A DNA stretch of 64,000 bases from an uncultured Clostridium sp. (GTDB lineage: Bacteria > Bacillota > Clostridia > TANB77 > CAG-508). How positions within the stretch are numbered: position 1 is the stretch's first letter; every line of letters begins with the position of its first letter. The position numbers and the translations under genes were made by a program. Below the pieces are notes generated by a model. That model was not told the origin of the DNA. It was given only the letters and a program-made list of their open reading frames with translations, and did no database searches. This document shows positions 53,924 to 62,681 of the stretch, in pieces. The stretch is from the NCBI GenBank assembly GCA_946495655.1, contig CAMMDS010000004.1, positions 1-64,000 on the forward strand, in the 5' to 3' direction.

Positions 53924-54043
53924 TTTTGAGAAATAAACACCTTTTATTGATTTTCGATAAAAATATATTGACATTTAATAATATTTGTATTATACTTCTT
54001 TTTAGTTAATATATATTAATTATATTTAAAAAGGAGTATTACA

Positions 54044-54781
54044 ATGGTAACTATGAAAAAATTAGATAAATTTACTTATGTTTCCATACTAGTATTAGGA
54101 ATACTAGCAATAATAGCAATTTCATACTTTATTTTGCTATGTACTACATCTATTATGAATTCCACTGAATTTGCTAATATATTAATAGATCTAAATGTCT
54201 ATTCTACTTTCTATCTAATTACTAGTAGCATCTCTTCCCTATTCTTTCCTGTATTAATCTCTATATTTATTTTGATAATACCATATTTAATAATGAGTCT
54301 TCTAATATGTATTCTTTTTATTTTTAAGTATACTAAATATACTGGTAAAAAAAGAAATAAAATAATAAAAACTATTATTTTATCTTTCATCATTTTATTA
54401 TTATTAATTAGTGGTTTTCGTTTGTTTCCACTAACAAATCAGTATGAAATAAAAGTGAACTCATATATAAGTCAATTTTCTAATTCGGCTGTTAGACAAT
54501 TTTTACAAGATGAATTGGATAATGATTATTACGTATATAGGATTGAAATTAGGCAAGGTTTTCCCGATGATTACAATGTGAATATATATTATAGAGACAA
54601 TATAACTAAAATAGAACGTGCTTTTTTATCAGATTCTAATTATGAATTTGTTGAAAACAATGCTAAAAATTTAACTAATTCTTTAGCAATCAAATCTATT
54701 ATTCTAATGATTTTTGCAGATGCTTTATATATCTATTTCCTTGTATACATTTTAAATGAATTTAAAAGAATAATACAATAA
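54044..54781 (+). CDS. Four-helix membrane protein, unknown
   Basis: A 245-residue protein with hydrophobic segments near residues 14-35, 55-100 (probably two), 118-133 and 222-240. A soluble extracellular-type region of about 80 residues lies between the last two (SQFSNSAVRQFLQDELDNDYY). No family recognised. AAAAGGAG precedes the ATG, which is strong. It is a single-gene unit with no functional hint from its neighbours. Confidence 0.7.
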   Translation: MVTMKKLDKFTYVSILVLGILAIIAISYFILLCTTSIMNSTEFANILIDLNVYSTFYLITSSISSLFFPVLISIFILIIPYLIMSLLICILFIFKYTKYTGKKRNKIIKTIILSFIILLLLISGFRLFPLTNQYEIKVNSYISQFSNSAVRQFLQDELDNDYYVYRIEIRQGFPDDYNVNIYYRDNITKIERAFLSDSNYEFVENNAKNLTNSLAIKSIILMIFADALYIYFLVYILNEFKRIIQ

Positions 54782-54899
54782 ATATTTCCCGTTTTATTTT
54801 AATTAATTACAAAAATAAATATATATTAAATATAAGTATGAGAGCAACATTTAGTTGCTCTCATTTTCAGAGGTTAGTATTTTAGGTTAGATAACTTTT

Positions 54900-55280
54900 T
54901 TATTCAACATCCGCTTTCCATAAACCATGTTTATTGCAATATGCATAAAGTGTAGCACCTTTTATATATGGAAATCTACATTCAGCATTTTGTTCTGGAT
55001 ATAAGTTTACAGTATATTCTCTATTTTCTTTTATTAAAGAAATCCATTCAATATAATGTTCTTTTTCCATTACATGATTTACTTTAACAACTATTTCATC
55101 TTCTATTACTTCATATGTTGGTACATGCTTTTCTATAGCTGCATCTACAGAATTTGGAACCATTACTTGCATAGGTTCATCACAACATACTATTCCGCAT
55201 CCATTGCAATTACAATCATTAATAACTTTTACTATTGCTCCGCAATGATTACATTTTTTTACTATTAATTCATTTTTCAT
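54900..55280 (-). CDS. dfx: Desulfoferrodoxin (superoxide reductase)
   Basis: A 126-residue protein. The N-terminal rubredoxin-like site is given by CNHCG and GIVCCDEP. The superoxide-reducing iron site is given by KHVPTYE, NHVMEKEHYIEWI and the Cys/His of YAYCNKHGLWK. It reduces superoxide to hydrogen peroxide without making oxygen, as is usual in anaerobes. I start at the ATG at 55280, eight bases after AGGAGG, rather than two codons earlier. Confidence 0.92.
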   Translation of the reverse strand: MKNELIVKKCNHCGAIVKVINDCNCNGCGIVCCDEPMQVMVPNSVDAAIEKHVPTYEVIEDEIVVKVNHVMEKEHYIEWISLIKENREYTVNLYPEQNAECRFPYIKGATLYAYCNKHGLWKADVE

Positions 55281-55331
55281 TATCATTACCTCCTAGTTTA
55301 TTTATATATAATTAATTTTTTAACCATATAA

Positions 55332-55360
55332 ATTATACCTTCTTTTTCATTTTTTGTACA
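55332..55360 (-). promoter_or_regulatory. Promoter of dfx
   Basis: TGTACA (55360-55355) and TATAAT (55337-55332) on the minus strand, 17-bp spacer; the -35 is weak. Confidence 0.5.
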
Positions 55361-55370
55361 GACCAATTTG

Positions 55371-56060
55371 TTAAACTGTTACATTATCTTTTATATCTGA
55401 AAATTTTGCATCACCAATACCTTTTACATTTTGTAAATCTTCGATTTTCTGAAAGTTACCATTTTCTTCCCTATACTCTATAATTCTCTGAGCAATTGAT
55501 GGCCCTATACCCGGTAAACTATCTAATTCACTTTGATTTGCAGTATTTATATTCACTTTATTCTCCTTTCCTTCAGTTGATTCTGAATTCTTATTCTCTT
55601 CTACAATTACATTATTCCCACTTGATACTGTAATATACTCAGTAATTTTCTCATTTTTATTTGGTATATATACTTTTTGTCCATCTTGAAGTTCATATGC
55701 CAAATTTATTTGGGATAAATCCGCTTCTTTCGTTTCTCCTCCGGCTTCTTTTATTGCATCAATGATTCTAGAGCCTTGTTTCAAGTATACTATTCCCTCT
55801 TTTTTCACTTCTCCCGCTATATGAACAATTATTTCTTCTGTTTCATCTATTTCATTTACTAACTGATTTTCTGATTGTTTATTAATTTCATTATTTATGT
55901 TTTCTGCTATATTTTCATTATCTGAAACTAAACTATCTAAAGATATTTCGTTATATGTATTTGTACTTATTGTATAAATTATAAAAGCTATAATAATTCC
56001 TATTATTAAAATTATTAATATTATTAATTTCTTTTTATTATCTATTTGCATAAATTTCAC
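55371..56060 (-). CDS. comEA: ComEA-like DNA uptake protein
   Basis: A 229-residue protein: short cytosolic start, one membrane helix (about residues 11-29), an SLBB domain (IVHIAGEVKKEGIVYL; VYIPNKNEK) and a C-terminal helix-hairpin-helix pair (VNINTANQSELDSLPGIGPS; KIEDLQNVKGIGDAKF). It captures DNA outside the cell membrane for transformation. The ATG lies after GAAGG. It stands alone here: no comEB or comEC is next to it in the window. Confidence 0.9.
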   Translation of the reverse strand: MKFMQIDNKKKLIILIILIIGIIIAFIIYTISTNTYNEISLDSLVSDNENIAENINNEINKQSENQLVNEIDETEEIIVHIAGEVKKEGIVYLKQGSRIIDAIKEAGGETKEADLSQINLAYELQDGQKVYIPNKNEKITEYITVSSGNNVIVEENKNSESTEGKENKVNINTANQSELDSLPGIGPSIAQRIIEYREENGNFQKIEDLQNVKGIGDAKFSDIKDNVTV

Positions 56061-56213
56061 CTTCCTTTATTACTTAATTCTTTAAATACCTGAATAAAAC
56101 AAAAAGTTTTTTTATTTTATTCACCAAATATATTGAATTTTTTTTTTATTTAATATATAGTAATATATATTTTTAATTTGAAGTTGTTTTTTTATACAGA
56201 AATGGGGTGTCAT

Positions 56214-57572
56214 ATGAAACAACTTAAATCAATAGTAGTTTTTACTATTATTTTTATTATGTTTTTACTGCCAATAAATACCATATTGGCTGCAGATATA
56301 AATACGAATGATTATAATCCTGATAATATAACAACTAATTCACCTTCTGTTTTATTAATGGATCCTGAAACTGGTAAAATTTTATATTCTAAGAATGCAT
56401 TTGAACAAAGATATCCTGCAAGCACTACTAAACTTATGACTGCTATCCTAGCCATGGAAAATTGTAAATTAGATGATGTAGCTACAGTTAGTCATAATGC
56501 TATTTATTCTATTCCAGTAGGATATTCACATGCAAATCTACAAGAAGGGGAAGAACTTACAATAGAGCAACTTCTTAATGTTTTGCTCATTCCTTCTGCT
56601 AATGATGCAGCTATAGTTATTGCAGAGCATATAGCCGGTTCTGTTGAAAAGTTTGCTGATATGATGAATGCAAAAGCTGAAGAATTAGGTTGTTTAAATA
56701 CACATTTCATTAACCCTAATGGAGTTCACATTGAAAATCATTATTCTACTGCATATGATTTAGCTCTTATTGGAAAATATGCAATGAAATTTGGTGATAT
56801 AATGAGAATAGCTAAGGTAAGCCAATATACATTACCTAAAACTAATAAGTATAATAAAGAAGATAGAATTTTTAATGCTACTAACGGATTGATTACTAAA
56901 AACGATGAATATTATTATCAATATGCAACAGGTCTTAAAACTGGTTATACTGATAAATCTGGATATTGCATAGTTACTACGGCCGAAAAGAATAATGTAA
57001 AGCTTTTAGTAGTAGTACTTGGTAGTGATTCTATTAAAGATAGATATGAAGATTGTATAAAATTATTTAACTATGGATTTGACAATTATTCATATCAAAA
57101 ACTAGTATCAACTCGTGAAATTATTGATAATATAGAAATTGCTGGAGCAACTAATGAAACTAAATCATTGAATGTTATCGCAAAAAATGATATAAAAGTT
57201 CTTTTAAAAAATGATATTAATCCTGATGATTTGGAACCAAAAATAGAATTGAATAAAGATTTATCTGCGCCAATAGCTCAAGATGCTGTAATAGGTAAAA
57301 TCTCTTATGAGATTGATGGAGAAACATTTTCTACTGATCTTATTGCTGAAAAATCTGTTGAAGCATCTAATTTAGAAACAATAATATTTAGAGCATTACT
57401 TATATTTTTAATTTTATATTTATTAGTTGTAATTTTAAAAAGAATAAATAAACCTAGGGGGAAAGGAAAATCACAATCATATTCAAACAATAAAAGAACT
57501 CAAAAACATAAAAGAGTAAAATCTAAAAAAGGCGGAAGATATAAATTTAACCAAATTATCGATTATTTATAA
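56214..57572 (+). CDS. D-alanyl-D-alanine carboxypeptidase (DacA/PBP5-like)
   Basis: A 452-residue secreted, membrane-anchored serine carboxypeptidase. After a signal peptide (ends near ILA) comes SxxK as STTK (S70, K73), SAN in PSANDAA, and KTG in GLKTGYTDKSG. A C-terminal membrane helix (about 396-414) is followed by a basic tail rich in Lys and Arg. It trims the terminal D-Ala of peptidoglycan pentapeptides. I start at the ATG at 56214, where GGGGTG lies 6 bases upstream; a TTG at 56178 is unlikely. Confidence 0.9.
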   Translation: MKQLKSIVVFTIIFIMFLLPINTILAADINTNDYNPDNITTNSPSVLLMDPETGKILYSKNAFEQRYPASTTKLMTAILAMENCKLDDVATVSHNAIYSIPVGYSHANLQEGEELTIEQLLNVLLIPSANDAAIVIAEHIAGSVEKFADMMNAKAEELGCLNTHFINPNGVHIENHYSTAYDLALIGKYAMKFGDIMRIAKVSQYTLPKTNKYNKEDRIFNATNGLITKNDEYYYQYATGLKTGYTDKSGYCIVTTAEKNNVKLLVVVLGSDSIKDRYEDCIKLFNYGFDNYSYQKLVSTREIIDNIEIAGATNETKSLNVIAKNDIKVLLKNDINPDDLEPKIELNKDLSAPIAQDAVIGKISYEIDGETFSTDLIAEKSVEASNLETIIFRALLIFLILYLLVVILKRINKPRGKGKSQSYSNNKRTQKHKRVKSKKGGRYKFNQIIDYL

Positions 57573-57578
57573 TTTTTT

Positions 57579-57612
57579 CACAGTAAGTATATAACTTACT
57601 GTGAAATTTTTT
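57579..57612. terminator. Bidirectional terminator
   Basis: TTTCACAGTAAG pairs with CTTACTGTGAAA, with T-runs outside, between convergent dacA and LCP genes. Confidence 0.85.
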
Positions 57613-57617
57613 TCATG

Positions 57618-58931
57618 CTACATTACATAGTCTGTACCTATTATTATTGTAGTTTTTGTACTTGTATCTGAATTACCTGATGTAACACTGTTTATATGTA
57701 ATATTTCTTTTATTTGTGATAACTCTGTTTCAGATATACTGCCTCTATCTATAATAGTTGTATTATTAGTTGTTGAAGTGTTTCCTGTTTGTGTAACTTC
57801 AAAACCTTCTGCTTCAAGCTTTGATATTACTTCACTTAATTTGCTAGAGCTTCCACTACCATTTAATATCTCTATATTTGCATTTTTTGTATTATTTATT
57901 TCATCACTTGAAACAGTATTTCCATCTATTGTGTTTGCGTCTATATTTTCTTCTGGAACAACTCCAAAAAACAATTCATTTATCGTTTCTTCTATTTCAT
58001 CTTCATATGGAGTATAAATCCAAGTTCCTGTTCCTGATGATTGTTCTGCAATTCCTGGTAATGTATCTGTTTTTAAATCATCTATATTAAAATCAATTAT
58101 ATATGGTACATAATCTTTAATTGCATCAAAATTCAAATTTGTTTCTACATACTTTTCTGCAATGTCTAAAAATCCCAAAATAGTATTAACGTCCATATTT
58201 TCTATTGTTTGCTCTAATAATGCTGTTAGAAATTCTCTTTGGGTTCTCATTCTTCCTATGTCTTCTCCACCATATTCAGAAGGATATGTAGTGCCGTCTG
58301 AATTATGTCTAAATCTAACTACTTGTTCAGCTTTATCTCCATCTAACAATTGATATCCTGCTTTTAAGTCTATATATAACCCTTGTCTTCTGTCTGTATA
58401 ATGCATATCTATTGGTACATCAAAATATACTCCCCCTATTTCGTCTACCAATACTTTTAGTGCTTCAGTATCTACTTTTAAATAATATTGCACATTTATT
58501 CCTGTTAAATTTCTAACATCTTCTAGTAAACCATCTACACCAAATTGATAAACAGCATTAATCTTATCATATGCTGAAGCATAATCTTTATTTTCTCCTA
58601 TAAATGTATCTCTTGGAATAGATAGTAATGCTGCTTCTTGTGTTTTTGGATCATATGATGCAAGCATTATTGTGTCTGTTAAGTTTTCACTTTGTCCTAA
58701 TATAAGACAATAAATCTTATCCAATTGTTTTACTGTTTCGCTGTCATGTCCTAGACTAGTTTTTAATACTCCTTGTAGTCCTCCTCCATTTTGATGAACT
58801 TTAACAGCAAATACCACTCCTGCTATTATTATAATAAATAATAGTACTAAAACTACTTTTAAGAAAACATGCTTTTTCTTTTTTCCCTTTTTATTTTCTT
58901 TTTCTTCTTTGGATTCTTTTTTCAAAGTCAT
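57618..58931 (-). CDS. LytR-CpsA-Psr (LCP) family protein with LytR_C domain
   Basis: A 437-residue protein: cytosolic Lys-rich start, membrane helix (about residues 24-45), LCP domain (LGQSENLTDTIMLASYDPKTQEAALLSIPRDT; IDGEVDLVRFRH-like segment GGEDIGRMRTQREFL), and a C-terminal LytR_C domain (ILNGSGSSSKLSEVISKLEAEGF). LCP enzymes attach wall glycopolymers to peptidoglycan on the outer face of the membrane. The catalytic/phosphate-binding Arg and Asp residues are present. It sits at the end of the minus-strand envelope block. Confidence 0.9.
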   Translation of the reverse strand: MTLKKESKEEKENKKGKKKKHVFLKVVLVLLFIIIIAGVVFAVKVHQNGGGLQGVLKTSLGHDSETVKQLDKIYCLILGQSENLTDTIMLASYDPKTQEAALLSIPRDTFIGENKDYASAYDKINAVYQFGVDGLLEDVRNLTGINVQYYLKVDTEALKVLVDEIGGVYFDVPIDMHYTDRRQGLYIDLKAGYQLLDGDKAEQVVRFRHNSDGTTYPSEYGGEDIGRMRTQREFLTALLEQTIENMDVNTILGFLDIAEKYVETNLNFDAIKDYVPYIIDFNIDDLKTDTLPGIAEQSSGTGTWIYTPYEDEIEETINELFFGVVPEENIDANTIDGNTVSSDEINNTKNANIEILNGSGSSSKLSEVISKLEAEGFEVTQTGNTSTTNNTTIIDRGSISETELSQIKEILHINSVTSGNSDTSTKTTIIIGTDYVM

Positions 58932-59020
58932 TCACTCCTATTTCGATAATATGTTTATCATTATACTAAACTTTTTCTTTAATAGCAACATTTTATGTCA
59001 TATTTTTATATTTTTTTACA

Positions 59021-59048
59021 GAAAAAAGGCCACCATTTAAGCGACCTT
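59021..59048 (-). terminator. Terminator after cvpA
   Basis: AAGGTCGC...GTGGCCTT forms an imperfect stem and the minus-strand reading ends in TTTTTT. Confidence 0.65.
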
Positions 59049-59066
59049 AATTTCTATACTTGTTAT

Positions 59067-59705
59067 CTAAAATATTATCTTTAATAATAAGTTATTGTTA
59101 TACATCATACTTCCAACAAATGATTCGTCTATAGCATTTGCTAAAGTTCCATTTATCATAGGTGATATAAATGAAATAATTGCTAATACTACATACACTA
59201 TAATTAGTCCCTCTAATATACCATATATAACTCCACCAAGTTTATCAAATTGTTTTATTACTGGTAACTTTGTAATCAATGATGTTATGAATCTTAAGAA
59301 AATTAGTAAAATTCTAGCAACTATAAATAATATAATCCAAGTAGCTGCTTTAACTATTGTTAATGCTACATCTCTTGAAGTACTATCTACTACTGCTTCT
59401 TTAGCATCATCTGAAGCTTCTTCCACTTTTTGACCAATATAATCAGTAATTGTTTCTGGTATATTTTCGCTTTCGTTTTGGTCTTCTTTTATTATTGCAT
59501 TTCTTATGGATTCTTCTATATTTTCATCTATTTGTGTGTTATCTATTATAAGGTTAGATATTGGAACAAATAGTACAAATGCAATAATTAATGCTAAAAC
59601 AAACGATACTATTTTTATTAAAGATCCTGTTAACCCTCTTATGTATCCAATTATTATACATAAAACTATTACTGCTAAAATAACTATATCTACTACAAGT
59701 GCCAT
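59067..59705 (-). CDS. cvpA: CvpA family membrane protein
   Basis: A 212-residue membrane protein with the CvpA pattern: VDIVILAVIVLCIIIGYIRGLTGSLIKIV, and LPVIKQFDKLGGVIYGILEGLIIVY. There are four hydrophobic segments with a soluble acidic stretch between the second and third. Family members are linked to colicin V production, and in Firmicutes to envelope processes; function unclear. GAGGTGG before the ATG. It follows a DUF5711 gene by 51 bp. Confidence 0.88.
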   Translation of the reverse strand: MALVVDIVILAVIVLCIIIGYIRGLTGSLIKIVSFVLALIIAFVLFVPISNLIIDNTQIDENIEESIRNAIIKEDQNESENIPETITDYIGQKVEEASDDAKEAVVDSTSRDVALTIVKAATWIILFIVARILLIFLRFITSLITKLPVIKQFDKLGGVIYGILEGLIIVYVVLAIISFISPMINGTLANAIDESFVGSMMYNNNLLLKIIF

Positions 59706-59756
59706 TCTTCCACCTCCTCTATTTATAACTAATTTTAATTTTAACCATTTTGTTGT

Positions 59757-60959
59757 TTATAAATTAACTATGTCAACTTTGTCCTGATACACTATTCCTG
59801 CAATACCATTTCCTAATACAACATTCTGTACCTCTTGCAATGAGCTATATCTTTTTAATAACCATCCACTGGTGTTTATAAATTCTATTTCTTGTCCTAA
59901 ACTTATTGCAATTACATTATTAAAACTGTAAATATCTTTTGCAGCTCCTTCTACGGTATAAACTACGTTTTTATCGTTTGTAGTGCCTTTTATTTCTATG
60001 ACTGTGTTTGTATTAAAAATTCCATCATTCTCTTCAATTGCTCTATATATGTAATTGTTTAAATTAATGTTAGAGAAATTTATGTTTTTACCATTCTCTC
60101 TTAAAGACATCAAAACTGTATTATTTTCATTTTGTATTGATGTTATTTCATTATCAAACATACATATTATTTGATTATTATCATCATATTTCATATTTGT
60201 AATTAATTTATTATTATCTGCTTTATATGTATATATAACAGATTCAGATGGTTCTTCTATTGATACTATTTTTATATTTGATTGAATTGTTGTTCCACTA
60301 GTATTAACTTCTGCAAATGCTAAATATTTGTTATCATTTGATATTGTAGTATCTACTACTGTAGTTGTGGCCAAATATCTTTTAAATAATTCATTACCTT
60401 TATTATCAAATGTTGCAATTACTGATTTATATGCTGTTCCTGTTAATATTACACTTACATACCCATTATTATTTACATTTATTTTTGATATATTGCCATC
60501 AACATCTTTAGTCCATAGAATTTCCGAACCTGATATCAAGTTTAATTTTGATCCGTTTTTTTCGCTAATTGCTATATATTTATTATTTATATTATAAACA
60601 GGGTTATTTATTTCTAGCTCTATTTCATTTTCTAATTTGCCAGACGAATTATATTGCATTAGCTTATTTTCTGCAAGTATACATATCTTTTTATCGTATG
60701 CAAACACATTAATATTTGAATCATAATTAAGTTCTATTGAATCCAACTTTTCCTGTGTTATATTTTTTCTAAAAAAGTATTGATCTAAAAATTTTCTTAC
60801 ATCTCTACTTGAATAATATAAAAGCATTGTAATTGCTACTACTACAAGAATAATTCCAATCGATATAGCTATTATCATTTTCTTTTTATTAATACTTTTT
60901 TTCGTTTTTTTATTGTCTCTTTCTTCGATATTTGCATAAATGTTTTTTATATCTTTCAA
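59757..60959 (-). CDS. DUF5711 family membrane-anchored protein
   Basis: A 400-residue protein: a short basic cytosolic segment, one membrane helix (IAISIGIILVVVAITMLLYY), then a repeated beta-rich extracellular domain that looks like a propeller (for example KYIAISEKNGSKLNLI; KYLAFAEVNTSG; NGIAGIVYQDKVDIV). I start at the TTG at 60959 (AAAGGAGG 7 bases upstream); the longer version from 61013 has no ribosome site. DUF5711 commonly neighbours CvpA in Clostridia, as here. Its function is unknown. Confidence 0.75.
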   Translation of the reverse strand: MKDIKNIYANIEERDNKKTKKSINKKKMIIAISIGIILVVVAITMLLYYSSRDVRKFLDQYFFRKNITQEKLDSIELNYDSNINVFAYDKKICILAENKLMQYNSSGKLENEIELEINNPVYNINNKYIAISEKNGSKLNLISGSEILWTKDVDGNISKINVNNNGYVSVILTGTAYKSVIATFDNKGNELFKRYLATTTVVDTTISNDNKYLAFAEVNTSGTTIQSNIKIVSIEEPSESVIYTYKADNNKLITNMKYDDNNQIICMFDNEITSIQNENNTVLMSLRENGKNINFSNINLNNYIYRAIEENDGIFNTNTVIEIKGTTNDKNVVYTVEGAAKDIYSFNNVIAISLGQEIEFINTSGWLLKRYSSLQEVQNVVLGNGIAGIVYQDKVDIVNL

Positions 60960-61028
60960 AATTATTCCTCCTTTGCTTGTACTATTTATATCAGTTTTTC
61001 TTCCTTTTTTCAATACTTTAATAAATTT

Positions 61029-61547
61029 TTAATAAGCTTGTTTATATTTGAATTTTAATTTGTTTTTTAAAAATTTTTTAAATTCTAATGCATTTCCTAT
61101 TTCAAATCCAGATTTGTTTAAAATAAGCACATCTTCTTTACTAAGATACAAATAAAAGAAATTTCTATTTTCATAAATTTTATATATTTTGTGATATCTT
61201 AGTTTGTAATCTTCATTCTCGTTAGTTATTTCAAAATATTTATTATAAAACAAATAACAGTTTTCCATATTGTTTTTTATTTTTTCTTTATTTAATTCTT
61301 TTTTTACTTTATATGCTGGATATAAAAATCTATACCCTAGAAATAGCAATAGAAAAATAAAAATTAATACTGCTATTATAAATGAATGATTTATTATTTG
61401 AATTATCATATATGATAAAAATACAATAGAGAAAAATGCTGTATATGCCCAATATTTCCAATTGTTTCTTTGCTCATGAAATTTTAATAATATCATATAG
61501 TTTTGTTTTGATAATTCGGTTCTATTTTTAAATAATAATTCTTCCAT
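61029..61547 (-). CDS. YcxB-like membrane protein
   Basis: A 172-residue protein with two adjacent membrane helices (about 34-53 and 57-74) and a C-terminal soluble part (LRYHKIYKIYENRNFFYLYLS; VLILNKSGFEIGNALEFKKFL) that matches the YcxB C-terminal region. The function of that family is unknown. Spacing suggests an operon with the next minus-strand genes, but the promoter is not clear. Confidence 0.65.
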   Translation of the reverse strand: MEELLFKNRTELSKQNYMILLKFHEQRNNWKYWAYTAFFSIVFLSYMIIQIINHSFIIAVLIFIFLLLFLGYRFLYPAYKVKKELNKEKIKNNMENCYLFYNKYFEITNENEDYKLRYHKIYKIYENRNFFYLYLSKEDVLILNKSGFEIGNALEFKKFLKNKLKFKYKQAY

Positions 61548-61638
61548 ATTTGTCCCTCTTTTATACCAATTAAATCCATAATACTTAGTATATTTTAATA
61601 TACTTTTTTAATATTAACAATACTTACTTACTAGAAAA

Positions 61639-62637
61639 TTATTTTAATATGTATATAAGTTGAGCAAAACCTAGTATTCCGAATACTGGGTAAGTAAGAT
61701 TTACTAATTTTGAAAAGCTTAAGTTTGATATAAATATTGCAAAAATACAAATAAATGCAGCTAATATTTTAAAATTATTTTGCTTTTTCGTACAATTATT
61801 CAAAAACCCATAACCTGCAGAAATCATAGTTGTATATATAGCAACAATAATAACCACGCTATAAATTATACTATAGGTTTTACCATGTTGATTTGCAATA
61901 TATACTAATGGTATTTCTATATTTTCTAAGCCATTTATATTAAACATAATAAAATATATTATTATTGATAAAATGAAGAAAATTATTGTTGATACTATAC
62001 TTACCTTTTTCTCATTTTTTATAGTATATTTTTTTAAACTAATTAACATTGGAATTAGCAATATACTGTTATAACTTGCATATTCTATTGCCCTCAATAA
62101 CCAATTCCCTGATAATTTTATGTTTGTTATATCAATATTATCTATAGTTCCTGGCAAATCGCTTTTTAATCCTAAGCCTAATATTATTAATATTAATACA
62201 GGAATAATTATTGTATTTATATTTGCTATTCCCTCTATATTTTTCATAAATGTTATGTAGCAAATAAGGGATATAATACTTGCTGTAATAATATTTGGTA
62301 TATTTAATTCTTGTTTAAAATATGCGCTAAATCCAGCTACCATGATATAAAATGACATTAATAAGAATATATTAATAATTACTTTTAAAATAATCTTTAT
62401 TCTATCTGAAATTTTACTTTGTTCTAATAGTTCATTATATGATTTAATATTTAAATCACTTGATTTTTTTAATACTATATATATTATCAATCCAATTAAA
62501 ATACTTGAGATGATTATTCCTATAATTCCATTTTCTTTATATACATTAAAAAAGCTATATATTTCTTGTCCTGAAGCAAATCCAGCTCCAATTATTGTCC
62601 CTATAATAACAAAAATTGCTTTTATACTATTTTTCAA
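61639..62637 (-). CDS. YkvI-like polytopic membrane protein
   Basis: A 332-residue protein with about ten membrane helices. The opening GTIIGAGFASGQEIYSFF is the diagnostic block of the YkvI family, which is distantly related to amino-acid/sodium symporters of the LeuT-type fold. The role is unassigned. It lies between the GldG-like and YcxB-like genes. Confidence 0.8.
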   Translation of the reverse strand: MKNSIKAIFVIIGTIIGAGFASGQEIYSFFNVYKENGIIGIIISSILIGLIIYIVLKKSSDLNIKSYNELLEQSKISDRIKIILKVIINIFLLMSFYIMVAGFSAYFKQELNIPNIITASIISLICYITFMKNIEGIANINTIIIPVLILIILGLGLKSDLPGTIDNIDITNIKLSGNWLLRAIEYASYNSILLIPMLISLKKYTIKNEKKVSIVSTIIFFILSIIIYFIMFNINGLENIEIPLVYIANQHGKTYSIIYSVVIIVAIYTTMISAGYGFLNNCTKKQNNFKILAAFICIFAIFISNLSFSKLVNLTYPVFGILGFAQLIYILK

Positions 62638-62640
62638 TAA

Positions 62641-62673
62641 TAAAACCCCCTCATAATATTTATGAGGAGGTTC
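62641..62673. terminator. Intrinsic terminator upstream of the YkvI-like gene
   Basis: AACCCCCTCATAA pairs with TTATGAGGAGGTT around a short loop; it follows the GldG-like gene stop on the minus strand. Confidence 0.75.
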
Positions 62674-62681
62674 ATTTTTTA

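Noticed and set aside
61582-61607. Hairpin as a terminator of the YkvI-like gene
   Set aside because: The T-run lies on the plus strand only, while the gene is on the minus strand, so it would not terminate that transcript.
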